Assembly (NCBI RefSeq): GCF_003185655.1
Contig: NZ_QHJQ01000008.1
Span: 62,001 to 126,000 of the forward strand
Reading direction: 5' to 3'
From: Coraliomargarita sinensis
GTDB lineage: Bacteria; Verrucomicrobiota; Verrucomicrobiia; Opitutales; Coraliomargaritaceae
Length of the DNA stretch: 64,000 nucleotides
The notes under the pieces are model-generated. The model had not been told where the DNA came from. It was given only the letters and a program-made list of their open reading frames with translations, and did not search any database. Below are positions 23,617 to 32,521 of the stretch, piece by piece (positions within the stretch are counted from its first letter, which is position 1; each line of letters starts with the position of its first letter). Position numbers and translations under genes: made by a program.

Positions 23617-24900
23617 ATGAGCGAAGAAAATTCATCAGCCGGTTACCTCGACATGGATCTGCTGCGGTTCACCACTGCCGGATCCGTGGACGACGGTAAA
23701 AGCACCCTTATCGGGCGACTCCTTTTTGATTCCAAGGCGATCTTTGAAGACCAAATGGAGGCCATGGAGAAGAGCTCCAAGTCCCGCGGCGACGAGAACG
23801 TCAACCTTGCCCTCCTGACGGACGGCCTTCGTTCCGAGAGGGAGCAGGGGATCACGATCGATGTGGCCTACCGCTACTTCGCCACGCCGAAGCGCAAGTT
23901 CATTATCGCGGATACCCCGGGGCATATTCAATACACCCGCAACATGGTGACGGGGGCTTCGACGGCCAACCTTGCCATCCTTCTTGTGGATGCGCGTAAG
24001 GGCGTGATTGAGCAGACCTGCCGTCACGCTTTCATCGCCAACCTTCTGCGGATTCAGCACGTTGTGGTCTGCATTAACAAAATGGATTTGGTTGACTGGT
24101 CGGAAGAGACCTACAATCAAATCGTGGAGGATTTTAAGAAGTTTGCCTCGCGTCTGGACAACATCGTCGAAGTGACGTTTATCCCGGCGTCCGCACTGCT
24201 CGGGGACAACATTGTCGATAAGTCCGAAAATATGCCCTGGTATAGCGGCCCCACGCTGCTTTATCACTTGGAAACCGTTTACATCGGGGCCGACGCCAAC
24301 CACGTCGATGCCCGCATGCCGGTGCAATGGGTGATTCGCCCGCACTCCGACAAGTGGCACGACTTCCGTGGCTTTGCCGGTCGTATCGCCGGTGGGGTTT
24401 TCAAGCCCGGTGACCCGGTGCGTATTATGCCATCCGGTTTCGAGTCGAAGATCAAAGCGATTCACACCATGGACGGGGAATTGGAAGAAGCCTTCACGCC
24501 CATGTCCGTGGCCATGACCCTGGAGGATGAGATCGACATTTCCCGCGGTGACATGATCGTGAAGCCGAATAATCCGCCGGAGCCCCGTCAGGATGTCGAA
24601 GCCATGATCTGCTGGTTCTCGGCGGACAAGAAGCTGGCCGGTCGCGGTAAATTTGTCCTGCGTCACACCACCAATGAGGTCAAAGCTCTGGTGACGGAGG
24701 TGAAATACAAGGTCAACATCAACACCCTCCACAAGATCGAGGACGACCTCGTTTTCAGCCTGAATGACATCGGGCGTATTTCCCTGCGCACCTCGGCGCC
24801 GATCATCGCCGACAGTTACAAGACCAACCGGATCTCCGGCAGTTTCGTCCTGATTGACGAGCAGACCAACGAGACGGTTGCGGCGGGAATGATTATTTAA
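23617..24900 (+). CDS. cysN: Sulfate adenylyltransferase subunit 1 (GTPase)
   Basis: This 427-residue EF-Tu-like GTPase drives APS synthesis by CysD. The nucleotide motifs are GSVDDGKSTLIGRLL (G1), IADTPGHIQYTRNM (G3) and VVCINKMDLVDW (G4). Beta-barrel domains II and III follow (SDKWHDFRGFAGRIAGG; ISGSFVLIDEQTNETVAAGMI). It lacks any fused APS kinase domain, consistent with the separate cysC. A strong terminator follows at 24924. Confidence 0.95.
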   Translation: MSEENSSAGYLDMDLLRFTTAGSVDDGKSTLIGRLLFDSKAIFEDQMEAMEKSSKSRGDENVNLALLTDGLRSEREQGITIDVAYRYFATPKRKFIIADTPGHIQYTRNMVTGASTANLAILLVDARKGVIEQTCRHAFIANLLRIQHVVVCINKMDLVDWSEETYNQIVEDFKKFASRLDNIVEVTFIPASALLGDNIVDKSENMPWYSGPTLLYHLETVYIGADANHVDARMPVQWVIRPHSDKWHDFRGFAGRIAGGVFKPGDPVRIMPSGFESKIKAIHTMDGELEEAFTPMSVAMTLEDEIDISRGDMIVKPNNPPEPRQDVEAMICWFSADKKLAGRGKFVLRHTTNEVKALVTEVKYKVNINTLHKIEDDLVFSLNDIGRISLRTSAPIIADSYKTNRISGSFVLIDEQTNETVAAGMII

Positions 24901-24923
24901 TCTGTCTTTGAAAGCATTCGTTA

Positions 24924-24957
24924 AAAAGCCCCGCCAGCGTAAGCAGGCGGGGCTTTT
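24924..24957 (+). terminator. Intrinsic terminator after cysN
   Basis: AAAAGCCCCGCC (24924-24935) pairs fully with GGCGGGGCTTTT (24946-24957) around a 10-nt loop. The T-run closes the cysC-cysD-cysN transcript, and the A-run makes it usable from the other side too. Confidence 0.92.
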
Positions 24958-24969
24958 ATACGATTTGAA

Positions 24970-25100
24970 GAAATTTTGATCTCTTTGAAAACAGGTTTCG
25001 TAGCGAACTTGCGCGAGCAAGGTCGATAGTCGTTTCCGAGTATCAATCGACGGCACTCTCGTGCAATCGCTACAATTGATCGATAAAGATCAAAGCTTTT
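24970..25100. repeat. Cloverleaf palindromic element, copy 1
   Basis: The core is 25000-25073 (74 nt). The closing stem is GTAGCGA (25000-25006) with TCGCTAC (25067-25073). Arm 1 is CTTGC-GCGA-GCAAG, arm 2 is GTCGA and TCGAC around 20 nt, and arm 3 is GCAC-TCTC-GTGC. Flanks TTTTGATCTCTTT (left) and AAAGATCAAA (right) are roughly inverted. The copy at 56159-56315 shares most of the core and the left flank. It lies between the cysN terminator and the end of the TonB receptor gene. Confidence 0.75.
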
Positions 25101-25139
25101 AATCCGGTACTAGTTACGATGCAAAGAGCATCGGCAAAC

Positions 25140-27224
25140 TTACCAGCTGTAATTTGCCGTCAGCCCGAACTGGCGTGGGTTAGCCGGATTTTCGTAGCGA
25201 GTGTCATTGTAAGCCGGACCTTCGTTGCCGAAATAAAAGACGCGTTTTTCGTATTCTTCGTCGAAGAGGTTTCGGCCCCAGAGTGTGAACGTCCAGTTCT
25301 CGTAACGGTAACCGATGGAGCCGTTGAAAACCGCAAATTCACTACGGGCTCGTTGGTCGCGATTTCCCGGATTGTTTGATTCGAAAAACTCGTCGCTTCC
25401 CACGACTTCGAGGTTAGCGAAGAACCCGTTGTTCGCGACATAATCGATACGCGCGTTGTAGGTGTATGATGGCGCGCTCGATAATTCATCTCCGGTGGCA
25501 TCCAGCTCGGTATCGAGCAGGCCAAGTCCGGCACTGACGGACCAGTTCTCGTTGATAAACCAAGTTCCCTCCAGTTCAGCCCCGTAATGTTCGGCATCAC
25601 CGGCGTTGAAAGTTGCGTAAGTGAAATCCAGGCCTTGCCCGGTGGAACTGCGCAATTGCGCATCATTCCGATCTAAATAGAAGAGGGTGAGTTGAGAGAC
25701 GATCGCTCCTTCGAGCCAATCCGCGCGAAGGCCGACTTCATAATTCCACAGGTCTTCAGTGCCATAACTTGTCGGGACGTCTGGTTCGAGGCCGGGGAAG
25801 ATGTTGGCACCACCGGCTTTGTAGCCTCTGGTGAGGGATGCAAAAAGCGTCTTTGTCTCACTGAGGTCATGTTCCAGGGTAATTTTACCTCCGAACAACC
25901 AGTCGTCAAAATTGGGATCATTTGCCAATGTTGGCTCATCGAAATCTACGGCTGTATCCAATTCATAATATTCTGCGCGGAGACCGAGGGTAAGACGTGT
26001 TTGCTCGCTGAATAAATGAGTGCCTTGCCCATAAAGACTGAAAGTTTGCGTTTCGAGCTGAGTCTCAAACGGGTCAGGAAACCCTTCGAAGATGAAATTA
26101 AATGCGGTGTCTTCTTCAAATTCTTCAAAATAAACACCAGCGGTCCAACGATCAATGAAGCCCAATGCATCCTCGCGGTCCGCCGAGTCGAAGCGGATCT
26201 CTTCGCTCCAGCGCAGCCGCTCCCGCTCTGTGATTGCAAAACCAACATAAGTGTCGGGCTTATCGACAGGGTTGGCCCAGTCCCCGTCATAGCTGTTCAG
26301 GGAGTCGGTATCCGACAAGCTGGTGATGGAGGTCACTTCGACACGGTTCAGGCCGGTCCACTTGCCGCGGAGGCTGGTCGCGAAGCTTTCCTGGTCGTCA
26401 CGGCCCGGTTGGTCGGAGATGGTGTCAAAGCGTTCGTTATCGAGCGTCCACTCATCGTAGCCGTTATCGACATCTGCGTAGAACAGGGTTCCGTCCCACT
26501 GCCATTCGTCATTGGGTATCCAACGCAGTTTTAAGCGAGTGTTCAGCTCGTCGCGTTCATTGGTATCGTCTCTGTCGAGGAATTGGTTGTCACGGAAGCC
26601 ATCCTGATAGAGCTGGTAGGCGGAGAAGCGGAAGGTCAATTGATCCGGATCGTTTTCGAGCAGGGGCCCGCCAACGGCAATACCACCTGAAAAGAGACTG
26701 TCGGTGCCCACTGTGCCTTCGACTTGGCCGGTCCAGTATGGCGTCGGATCATTGGTCACGATTTTCACGACACCTCCTGCGGCGTTTACGCCGAATGCAC
26801 CCGCCTGCGGGCCGCGCAGAACTTCCACCTGCTGTGTGTCGAAGAGATTACCTATGCTGCCCAAGCCCGTGAAATCGAGATCATCGATCAGAAAGCGTAC
26901 AGAAGAATCCGGCGTTTCTCCTTCGAACTGGGAATTTTCTCCGATCCCGCGGACCTGTATGTAGCGGGGGCGTGAGGAGGTGGCGGACCAAGTAAGGTTC
27001 GGGATGGAGTTGACCAAATCACCGAAGTGCTGCGTGCCGCTCCGTTGCATCGTGTCTTCGTCGATCACGGTCACGCTTGCGGTTGTTTTTTGCAGTTCGG
27101 ATTCCCATAAGTCGCCTTTGACGACGACGGGATTGAGTTTATAAACGGGCTCGTCCGTTTCCTGGGCGAATAGCCCGGTGACGAGTGCTGTAGACAGCAC
27201 GAGTGTGCATGTAGTGTATTTCAT
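25140..27224 (-). CDS. TonB-dependent outer-membrane receptor, probable thiamine-compound importer
   Basis: The 694-residue protein has a signal peptide (MKYTTCTLVLSTALVTGLFA), a plug domain (YKLNPVVVKGDLWESELQKTTASVTVID, later VEVLRGPQAGAFGVNAAGGVVKIVT) and a beta-barrel ending in an aromatic strand, FGLTANYSW. KLNPVVVKG is the TonB-box region. It imports a scarce nutrient across the outer membrane with TonB energy. A TPP riboswitch (27302-27396) is the leader of this gene, so the likely cargo is thiamine, its phosphates or a precursor. The family alone does not reveal the ligand; the riboswitch does. No thiamine biosynthesis gene lies next to it. Confidence 0.9.
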   Translation of the reverse strand: MKYTTCTLVLSTALVTGLFAQETDEPVYKLNPVVVKGDLWESELQKTTASVTVIDEDTMQRSGTQHFGDLVNSIPNLTWSATSSRPRYIQVRGIGENSQFEGETPDSSVRFLIDDLDFTGLGSIGNLFDTQQVEVLRGPQAGAFGVNAAGGVVKIVTNDPTPYWTGQVEGTVGTDSLFSGGIAVGGPLLENDPDQLTFRFSAYQLYQDGFRDNQFLDRDDTNERDELNTRLKLRWIPNDEWQWDGTLFYADVDNGYDEWTLDNERFDTISDQPGRDDQESFATSLRGKWTGLNRVEVTSITSLSDTDSLNSYDGDWANPVDKPDTYVGFAITERERLRWSEEIRFDSADREDALGFIDRWTAGVYFEEFEEDTAFNFIFEGFPDPFETQLETQTFSLYGQGTHLFSEQTRLTLGLRAEYYELDTAVDFDEPTLANDPNFDDWLFGGKITLEHDLSETKTLFASLTRGYKAGGANIFPGLEPDVPTSYGTEDLWNYEVGLRADWLEGAIVSQLTLFYLDRNDAQLRSSTGQGLDFTYATFNAGDAEHYGAELEGTWFINENWSVSAGLGLLDTELDATGDELSSAPSYTYNARIDYVANNGFFANLEVVGSDEFFESNNPGNRDQRARSEFAVFNGSIGYRYENWTFTLWGRNLFDEEYEKRVFYFGNEGPAYNDTRYENPANPRQFGLTANYSW

Positions 27225-27228
27225 ATTT

Positions 27229-27255
27229 GGATCTCAATAACTAGGTTTGAGATCC
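27229..27255 (-). promoter_or_regulatory. Hairpin directly before the TonB receptor start codon
   Basis: On the minus strand GGATCTCAA and TTGAGATCC are perfect 9-bp arms around a 9-nt loop. The second arm ends 4 nt before the ATG and holds the only plausible ribosome-binding purines (GAGAT). Folding would therefore hide the start site. It is a likely expression platform for the upstream riboswitch, acting on translation. Confidence 0.55.
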
Positions 27256-27301
27256 GGCCTCAGGCGGCGAAAAGGGGAGAGCCGAGCGGCCCTCCTTTCC
27301 T

Positions 27302-27396
27302 TTCCCTACGCCGGTTTTAACCGGATCAGGTTCAAAGGGACCGCTTTGTGCCGAAGCAAGGAAGCATCTCAGACCTATACCAGGTCACCCCTAAGG
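27302..27396 (-). promoter_or_regulatory. TPP (THI-box) riboswitch
   Basis: Read on the minus strand, the leader has the thiamine pyrophosphate aptamer landmarks in the right order: TTAGGGGTG at the 5' end, CTGAGATGC (27364-27372), then GACC-like sequence, CCTTTGAACCTGATC (27324-27333 core) and CCGGTTAAAACCGGCGTAGGGAAA closing the structure (that end is 27301-27320). These are the pyrimidine-sensing and pyrophosphate-sensing helices. TPP binding normally lowers expression. It lies about 80 nt upstream of the TonB receptor start. It has no terminator, so control of translation is likely. Confidence 0.93.
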
Positions 27397-27701
27397 AAGG
27401 CCGAGATGAAAACTCCCGAAACCGTGTTTTGTCAACTCTGATGTTTTAGGGAACACCTTGGACAGAGAAGACAGATAATCACTTTTTCTGGTAATAAAAA
27501 TCCACGAAACAGAGTTTCGAGGCCACGAGGCTTCGCTTGTAAAGGCGGAGGGGGTGAGATGCGGCATAGGCGTTTCCACCGGAAAAATCCGGGAATTGGT
27601 ATTCTTGAAACCGCCCGATCCATCGATCCGAAGCGGAAGCGCTTCGGCGACTCAAAAAGGTCCGGGCGCGAAGGCTTTCGGCTAAGGAAAAACGCACCGG
27701 A
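27397..27701. other. Intergenic stretch without a recognisable gene
   Basis: Between the riboswitch and the end of ispG I see only a strong hairpin CCGAAGCG-GAAG-CGCTTCGG (27628-27647) with no T-run. It could help end ispG transcription from the minus strand. The promoter of the TonB receptor transcript should lie at the left of this stretch, but no clear -35/-10 pair stands out. Confidence 0.5.
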
Positions 27702-29756
27702 CTATTCCGGCTCAATCCACTTGCCGTGTTCCTTGATCAGATCGATCAGGCGGTCGAGGGCCTCGGCGGCGGGCACGTTGTATTTCACGCACTCCTTGCC
27801 CACGTAGAGATTGATTTTTCCGGGCGCGCCGCCGACATAGCCGAAGTCGGCGTCGGCCATTTCACCGGGTCCGTTGACGATGCAACCCATGATGGCGATC
27901 GTGACCCCTTTGAGATGGTTGGTACGGGAGCGGATGCGTTGGGTGACCTCCTGCAGGTCAAAAAGCGTGCGGCCACAGCTTGGGCAGGCCACAAATTCTG
28001 TTTTGGAGATTCGTGAGCGAGCGCCTTGCAGGATGTTGTAAGCCAGGGTGGTGGACTTTTCCAGAAGTGGCTCGGCTTCGATACTGACGGCCTCGCCGAT
28101 TCCATCGCAGAGAAGAGCCCCGCTGAGGACGCTGCTCTCCAGTAGCCGGTCCGAGAAGTAATCCTTGGGCGCGAGTGTGTTGCCGGGGCTATTGCGTATC
28201 CAGATCGGCGTATCGGGGAGGAAGTCTTTCGCGGCTTCGACCAGTGCCCGATAGTTGCCGAGTGGATGATAGATATCCGGAACTCCGCTACATGCCAGGA
28301 TTAGATTACTGGTACCCATCTCCTTAAGTTGGGCACCGACTTCGTCACGCAGTGCCTCCGGACTGCAATCAATGGCGAGGTTGAAGCCTTGACTGCGGCA
28401 GAACTGCAAAAGGCTGGCTGCGTAGAAGGCATCTTCCTTTTTGACCTCCTGAAGCAAAGTGATGCCCGACAGGCCGTCCGGCCATTCCCGGGTTTCCAAT
28501 ATGGAAAGATCGACATCCACCAACTCCAGAACGAAGCATTTCACCACACTGTGTAGCGCCTCGTGAAGTTTTGTGAAGGCCTCCAGGTCGCTGCTGTTCT
28601 TGATCTCAATCTGCAGCCCTTCAATCTTGGCGTCCTTGAATTTGGTTTGGGTGGTGCAGACTTCTGAAATGATTTTTTCGAATTCGGAAACGGGCGGTGT
28701 GGCTTTGACGATGACGGCAGGTACGCATTCGCCGCCAATATTACAATCCGGGCCAAGTTCGATGATGCGGGTCGGTCGCTTTTGAAAATCGAATGGATCG
28801 ATACTGTCCGATCTCGTCTCACCGAGGGGCAGGTCTTCCTGTTTGCTCCAGAGCGCCATGGCTTTTTCCGCGAGGTCTTTTGCGACCGGGATCTCATGCA
28901 CCGGATCTTCGGTCAGTGAGACGCGGATGGTATCGCCAAGACCGTCATAAAGCAGGGTGCCGATCCCGATCGCGCTCTTGACCCGGGCATCTTCACCGTC
29001 GCCCGCTTCGGTCACACCAAGGTGAAGCGGATAATTCATCCCCTCCTGATTCATACGGGCCACAGCGAGACGGTAAGCTTCGACCATCACCTTCGGATTG
29101 CTCGCCTTCATCGACAGGCAGATGTCACGGTAGCCGTGACTTTCGGCGATGCGGATGAACTCCATGGCGCTTTCCACCATGCCGAGGGGAGAGTCCCCGT
29201 AGCGGTTCATGATGCGGTCGGAAAGTGAGCCGTGGTTGGTGCCGATTCGCATGGCACGTCCGAGTTCCTTGCAGCGTAGTACGATGGGGGAAAAAGCTTC
29301 GTGCAGGCGATCCAGTTCGGCCTCGTAGTCGGCGTCGCTGTACTCCTTGACGGCAAACTTCTTCTTGTCGGCATAGTTGCCCGGGTTGATCCGGACTTTT
29401 TCGACATGCTTGGCGGCCTCCATGGCGGCAGCCGGGAGAAAGTGAATGTCCGCGACCAGCGGAACCTCGCACTTGGCGGCGCGGACTTGCTTGGAAATCT
29501 CCCCGAGGGCTTCGGCCGCCTTTTTATTGGGTGCGGTGATGCGAACGACTTCGCAGCCCACTTCCGCCAGGGCCAGGGTCTGGGTTACGGTCGCCTCGAC
29601 ATCCTGGGTGTTGGTCGTGGTCATCGACTGCACACGTATCGGATTGGCCCCGCCGATCCCGACGTGGCCTACCATGACTTCCCGGGACCTGCGACGCTTG
29701 GCGATGAAGCGTGAATCGCAGTAACTGAGATTCCTAAGATCGGTCTCCAGTGGCAT
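27702..29756 (-). CDS. ispG: 4-hydroxy-3-methylbut-2-en-1-yl diphosphate synthase, long three-domain form
   Basis: The 684-residue enzyme makes HMBPP in the MEP isoprenoid pathway using a [4Fe-4S] cluster. The N-terminal TIM barrel has VGGANPIRVQSM-type sequence and LVADIHFLP, then VRINPGNYADKK. The C-terminal reductase-like domain carries the cluster cysteines in FVACPSCGRTLFD and in GCIVNGPGEMADADFG. Between them is an extra domain of about 250 residues, the arrangement known from Chlamydiae, Bacteroidetes and plant plastids. Proteobacterial IspG is only about 370 residues. It is the last gene of a three-gene leftward cluster. Confidence 0.95.
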   Translation of the reverse strand: MPLETDLRNLSYCDSRFIAKRRRSREVMVGHVGIGGANPIRVQSMTTTNTQDVEATVTQTLALAEVGCEVVRITAPNKKAAEALGEISKQVRAAKCEVPLVADIHFLPAAAMEAAKHVEKVRINPGNYADKKKFAVKEYSDADYEAELDRLHEAFSPIVLRCKELGRAMRIGTNHGSLSDRIMNRYGDSPLGMVESAMEFIRIAESHGYRDICLSMKASNPKVMVEAYRLAVARMNQEGMNYPLHLGVTEAGDGEDARVKSAIGIGTLLYDGLGDTIRVSLTEDPVHEIPVAKDLAEKAMALWSKQEDLPLGETRSDSIDPFDFQKRPTRIIELGPDCNIGGECVPAVIVKATPPVSEFEKIISEVCTTQTKFKDAKIEGLQIEIKNSSDLEAFTKLHEALHSVVKCFVLELVDVDLSILETREWPDGLSGITLLQEVKKEDAFYAASLLQFCRSQGFNLAIDCSPEALRDEVGAQLKEMGTSNLILACSGVPDIYHPLGNYRALVEAAKDFLPDTPIWIRNSPGNTLAPKDYFSDRLLESSVLSGALLCDGIGEAVSIEAEPLLEKSTTLAYNILQGARSRISKTEFVACPSCGRTLFDLQEVTQRIRSRTNHLKGVTIAIMGCIVNGPGEMADADFGYVGGAPGKINLYVGKECVKYNVPAAEALDRLIDLIKEHGKWIEPE

Positions 29757-29811
29757 GATGGATGATCATATTCAAGCTGCCCGCAATGGCAACCCGGTTG
29801 AGAAACATAGC

Positions 29812-30720
29812 CTAAAATCTGGGGATGAAGATGCCTTTGGATCCCATCAGCTGGCCGGTGTCGGGATCGCGGACCTCGCAACTGGCATAGTTGTCCTCTC
29901 CACCCAGTTCTGCTTGAATACGGAGATAGGCCCGGGCAACGCTCAGAGCTTCCAGGGAATAGTTTGCCTCGTTATCACCTCGTGAGCGGGAGTGCCAGCG
30001 AAGGACAAGATGGTCCTCATTAATTTCAACAAGCGGGGTTTGGTAATTTTTCAGGCACCAGATGCGCAGCTCGGTGATCAATTTATCTTCGAAATCATCC
30101 GCTAGACGGTTGGTTTCCTTTTCCGGCACGGTAATCTCGTAGAGATCACCGTGTGTTTGTTCAAACCAAGTCGCAAAATTCGTTTCGGAAACGTGGACTT
30201 CCATTTCATTGCCACCTGTGCGACCGAAAACATAGCCATTTTCAGAAAGGTTGATCACGGATAGTGGCTGTCCGGATTGAAAAGTCACTTCCCCATAGGA
30301 AGTGCCTTGATACAAGAGGGTGACTTCCTGATCGACCATGATGTTGAGCGTTTTCGGCCACAAATCAGAACGTTTTCTGAAGGCGGGCCATTGGATGGCC
30401 TCAGGCTCCGGTTCAGGAGCTGCTTCGACGACGGCCGAATCTTCCACCGGTTCCGGTCCCGGCTCCAACTCGGCGGGTTCATCATCAATTTGATCGGTCG
30501 CAAGAGGTTTATTGTCAGCCGCTTCCTCAGCTGGCTTATCCACAAGTTGAATGCCCAGCAGGTTGCGGATTTTCCAAGCCACTTCGGATTCGTCGTTGGT
30601 ACGAGCCCACCAGAAGACGGCAAAAATCAGAGAACCAAATACAATGAATAAGGTGGTGGTCTTCCAGGCAGCCTTAGCTTCGGCCTGTTTTTTTTGATCC
30701 TTTTTCTCGTTCGTTGCCAT
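29812..30720 (-). CDS. Unknown membrane-anchored protein with acidic Pro/Glu linker
   Basis: I do not recognise this 302-residue protein. It has a basic N-terminus (NEKKDQKKQAEAKAAWK), one membrane helix (TTTLFIVFGSLIFAVFWW, about 21-40), then a long acidic linker rich in Pro, Glu and Ala (about 60-115, PAELEPGPEPVEDSAVVEAA). A soluble C-terminal domain of about 180 residues follows and would face the periplasm. That domain contains GTSYGEVTFQSGQPLSVINL and many charged residues, with no catalytic motif I can name. The neighbours are DUF445 (46 bp upstream) and ispG (55 bp downstream), probably in one transcript. A cell-envelope role is possible. Confidence 0.6.
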   Translation of the reverse strand: MATNEKKDQKKQAEAKAAWKTTTLFIVFGSLIFAVFWWARTNDESEVAWKIRNLLGIQLVDKPAEEAADNKPLATDQIDDEPAELEPGPEPVEDSAVVEAAPEPEPEAIQWPAFRKRSDLWPKTLNIMVDQEVTLLYQGTSYGEVTFQSGQPLSVINLSENGYVFGRTGGNEMEVHVSETNFATWFEQTHGDLYEITVPEKETNRLADDFEDKLITELRIWCLKNYQTPLVEINEDHLVLRWHSRSRGDNEANYSLEALSVARAYLRIQAELGGEDNYASCEVRDPDTGQLMGSKGIFIPRF

Positions 30721-30766
30721 AATCTTTGAAGTGTTAAATTTAAATTAGCTTTATATTTTTGCTTTG

Positions 30767-31387
30767 CTATAACGTTATTGCCCCGCTGAGCAAGAGAATC
30801 AGGAGCTGGAGGCAACCTATTAGAAATCCTAGTACCGCGCCAAGTCGTTCTATCGTGCGGAATTCACGTTTGGCCACCTCATTGACAATTGCTTCAAGTC
30901 GTTCGAGGTCAAAGGCGGCGATATTTTCTTCGATCAATTGCTTCAAATTCACTGAAGCTTCAAACTGGGTGGCGACTTTTTCCATGAGCGGCCCGGCCTC
31001 GTCCTTCATCGCACTGGCGGCAATGACTTCAAATTTCGCGAGCGTGCTCTCATTGATAAAGCCGCCCAGCAGCGGGATCGCCTTTAATTGCGGCCCGATA
31101 CGTTGCCAGACCAAGGTGTGGGCCGCTTCCTCCAGATACGGACCGAGTTCGATCTTCCGGATCTCATGTACGATCATGTGCTGCTGCATGATTTCCCGTT
31201 CGATGATCTCAGCTGCCTCGGCGGCCAGCTGCTCCTGCCGTCGTGGGATCAGGCCCTGCCATTTCCAGAGGAAAACGCGCATGGGCTTCCGGGGATGAAA
31301 CAGCATTTTGATGGCCACCCAATTGGTAAACCAACCGATCGCTGCGGTAATAAACGGTGTTGAAATGAGGATGACAGTGGAGCCCAT
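30767..31387 (-). CDS. DUF445 family membrane protein
   Basis: The 206-residue protein begins with a membrane helix containing the DUF445 signature IGWFTNWVAIKMLFHPRKP. A long amphipathic helical region follows (EQLAAEAAEIIEREIMQQHMI), and a C-terminal membrane helix (GAVLGFLIGCLQLLILLL) closes it, a hairpin-like topology typical of this family (YheB/YjiN relatives). The molecular function is unknown. It begins the leftward cluster with the 302-residue protein and ispG, and its start is 42 bp from the divergent exonuclease gene. Confidence 0.8.
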   Translation of the reverse strand: MGSTVILISTPFITAAIGWFTNWVAIKMLFHPRKPMRVFLWKWQGLIPRRQEQLAAEAAEIIEREIMQQHMIVHEIRKIELGPYLEEAAHTLVWQRIGPQLKAIPLLGGFINESTLAKFEVIAASAMKDEAGPLMEKVATQFEASVNLKQLIEENIAAFDLERLEAIVNEVAKREFRTIERLGAVLGFLIGCLQLLILLLSGAITL

Positions 31388-31429
31388 CGTGGCGAGAAAT
31401 TTGATTTGTCGGGTTTGGTTCGCTAGCTT

Positions 31430-32517
<1,088 letters not shown>

Positions 32518-32521
<4 letters not shown>

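Noticed and set aside
23635..25056. 473-codon minus-strand frame opposite cysN
   Set aside because: cysN is certain; the antisense frame has no recognisable domain.
25000..25073. Cloverleaf core as a real tRNA or tRNA-like gene
   Set aside because: Despite the tRNA-like size and shape, it lacks the T-loop consensus, the D-loop GG, an anticodon loop of 7 nt and a CCA end. It is a palindromic repeat.
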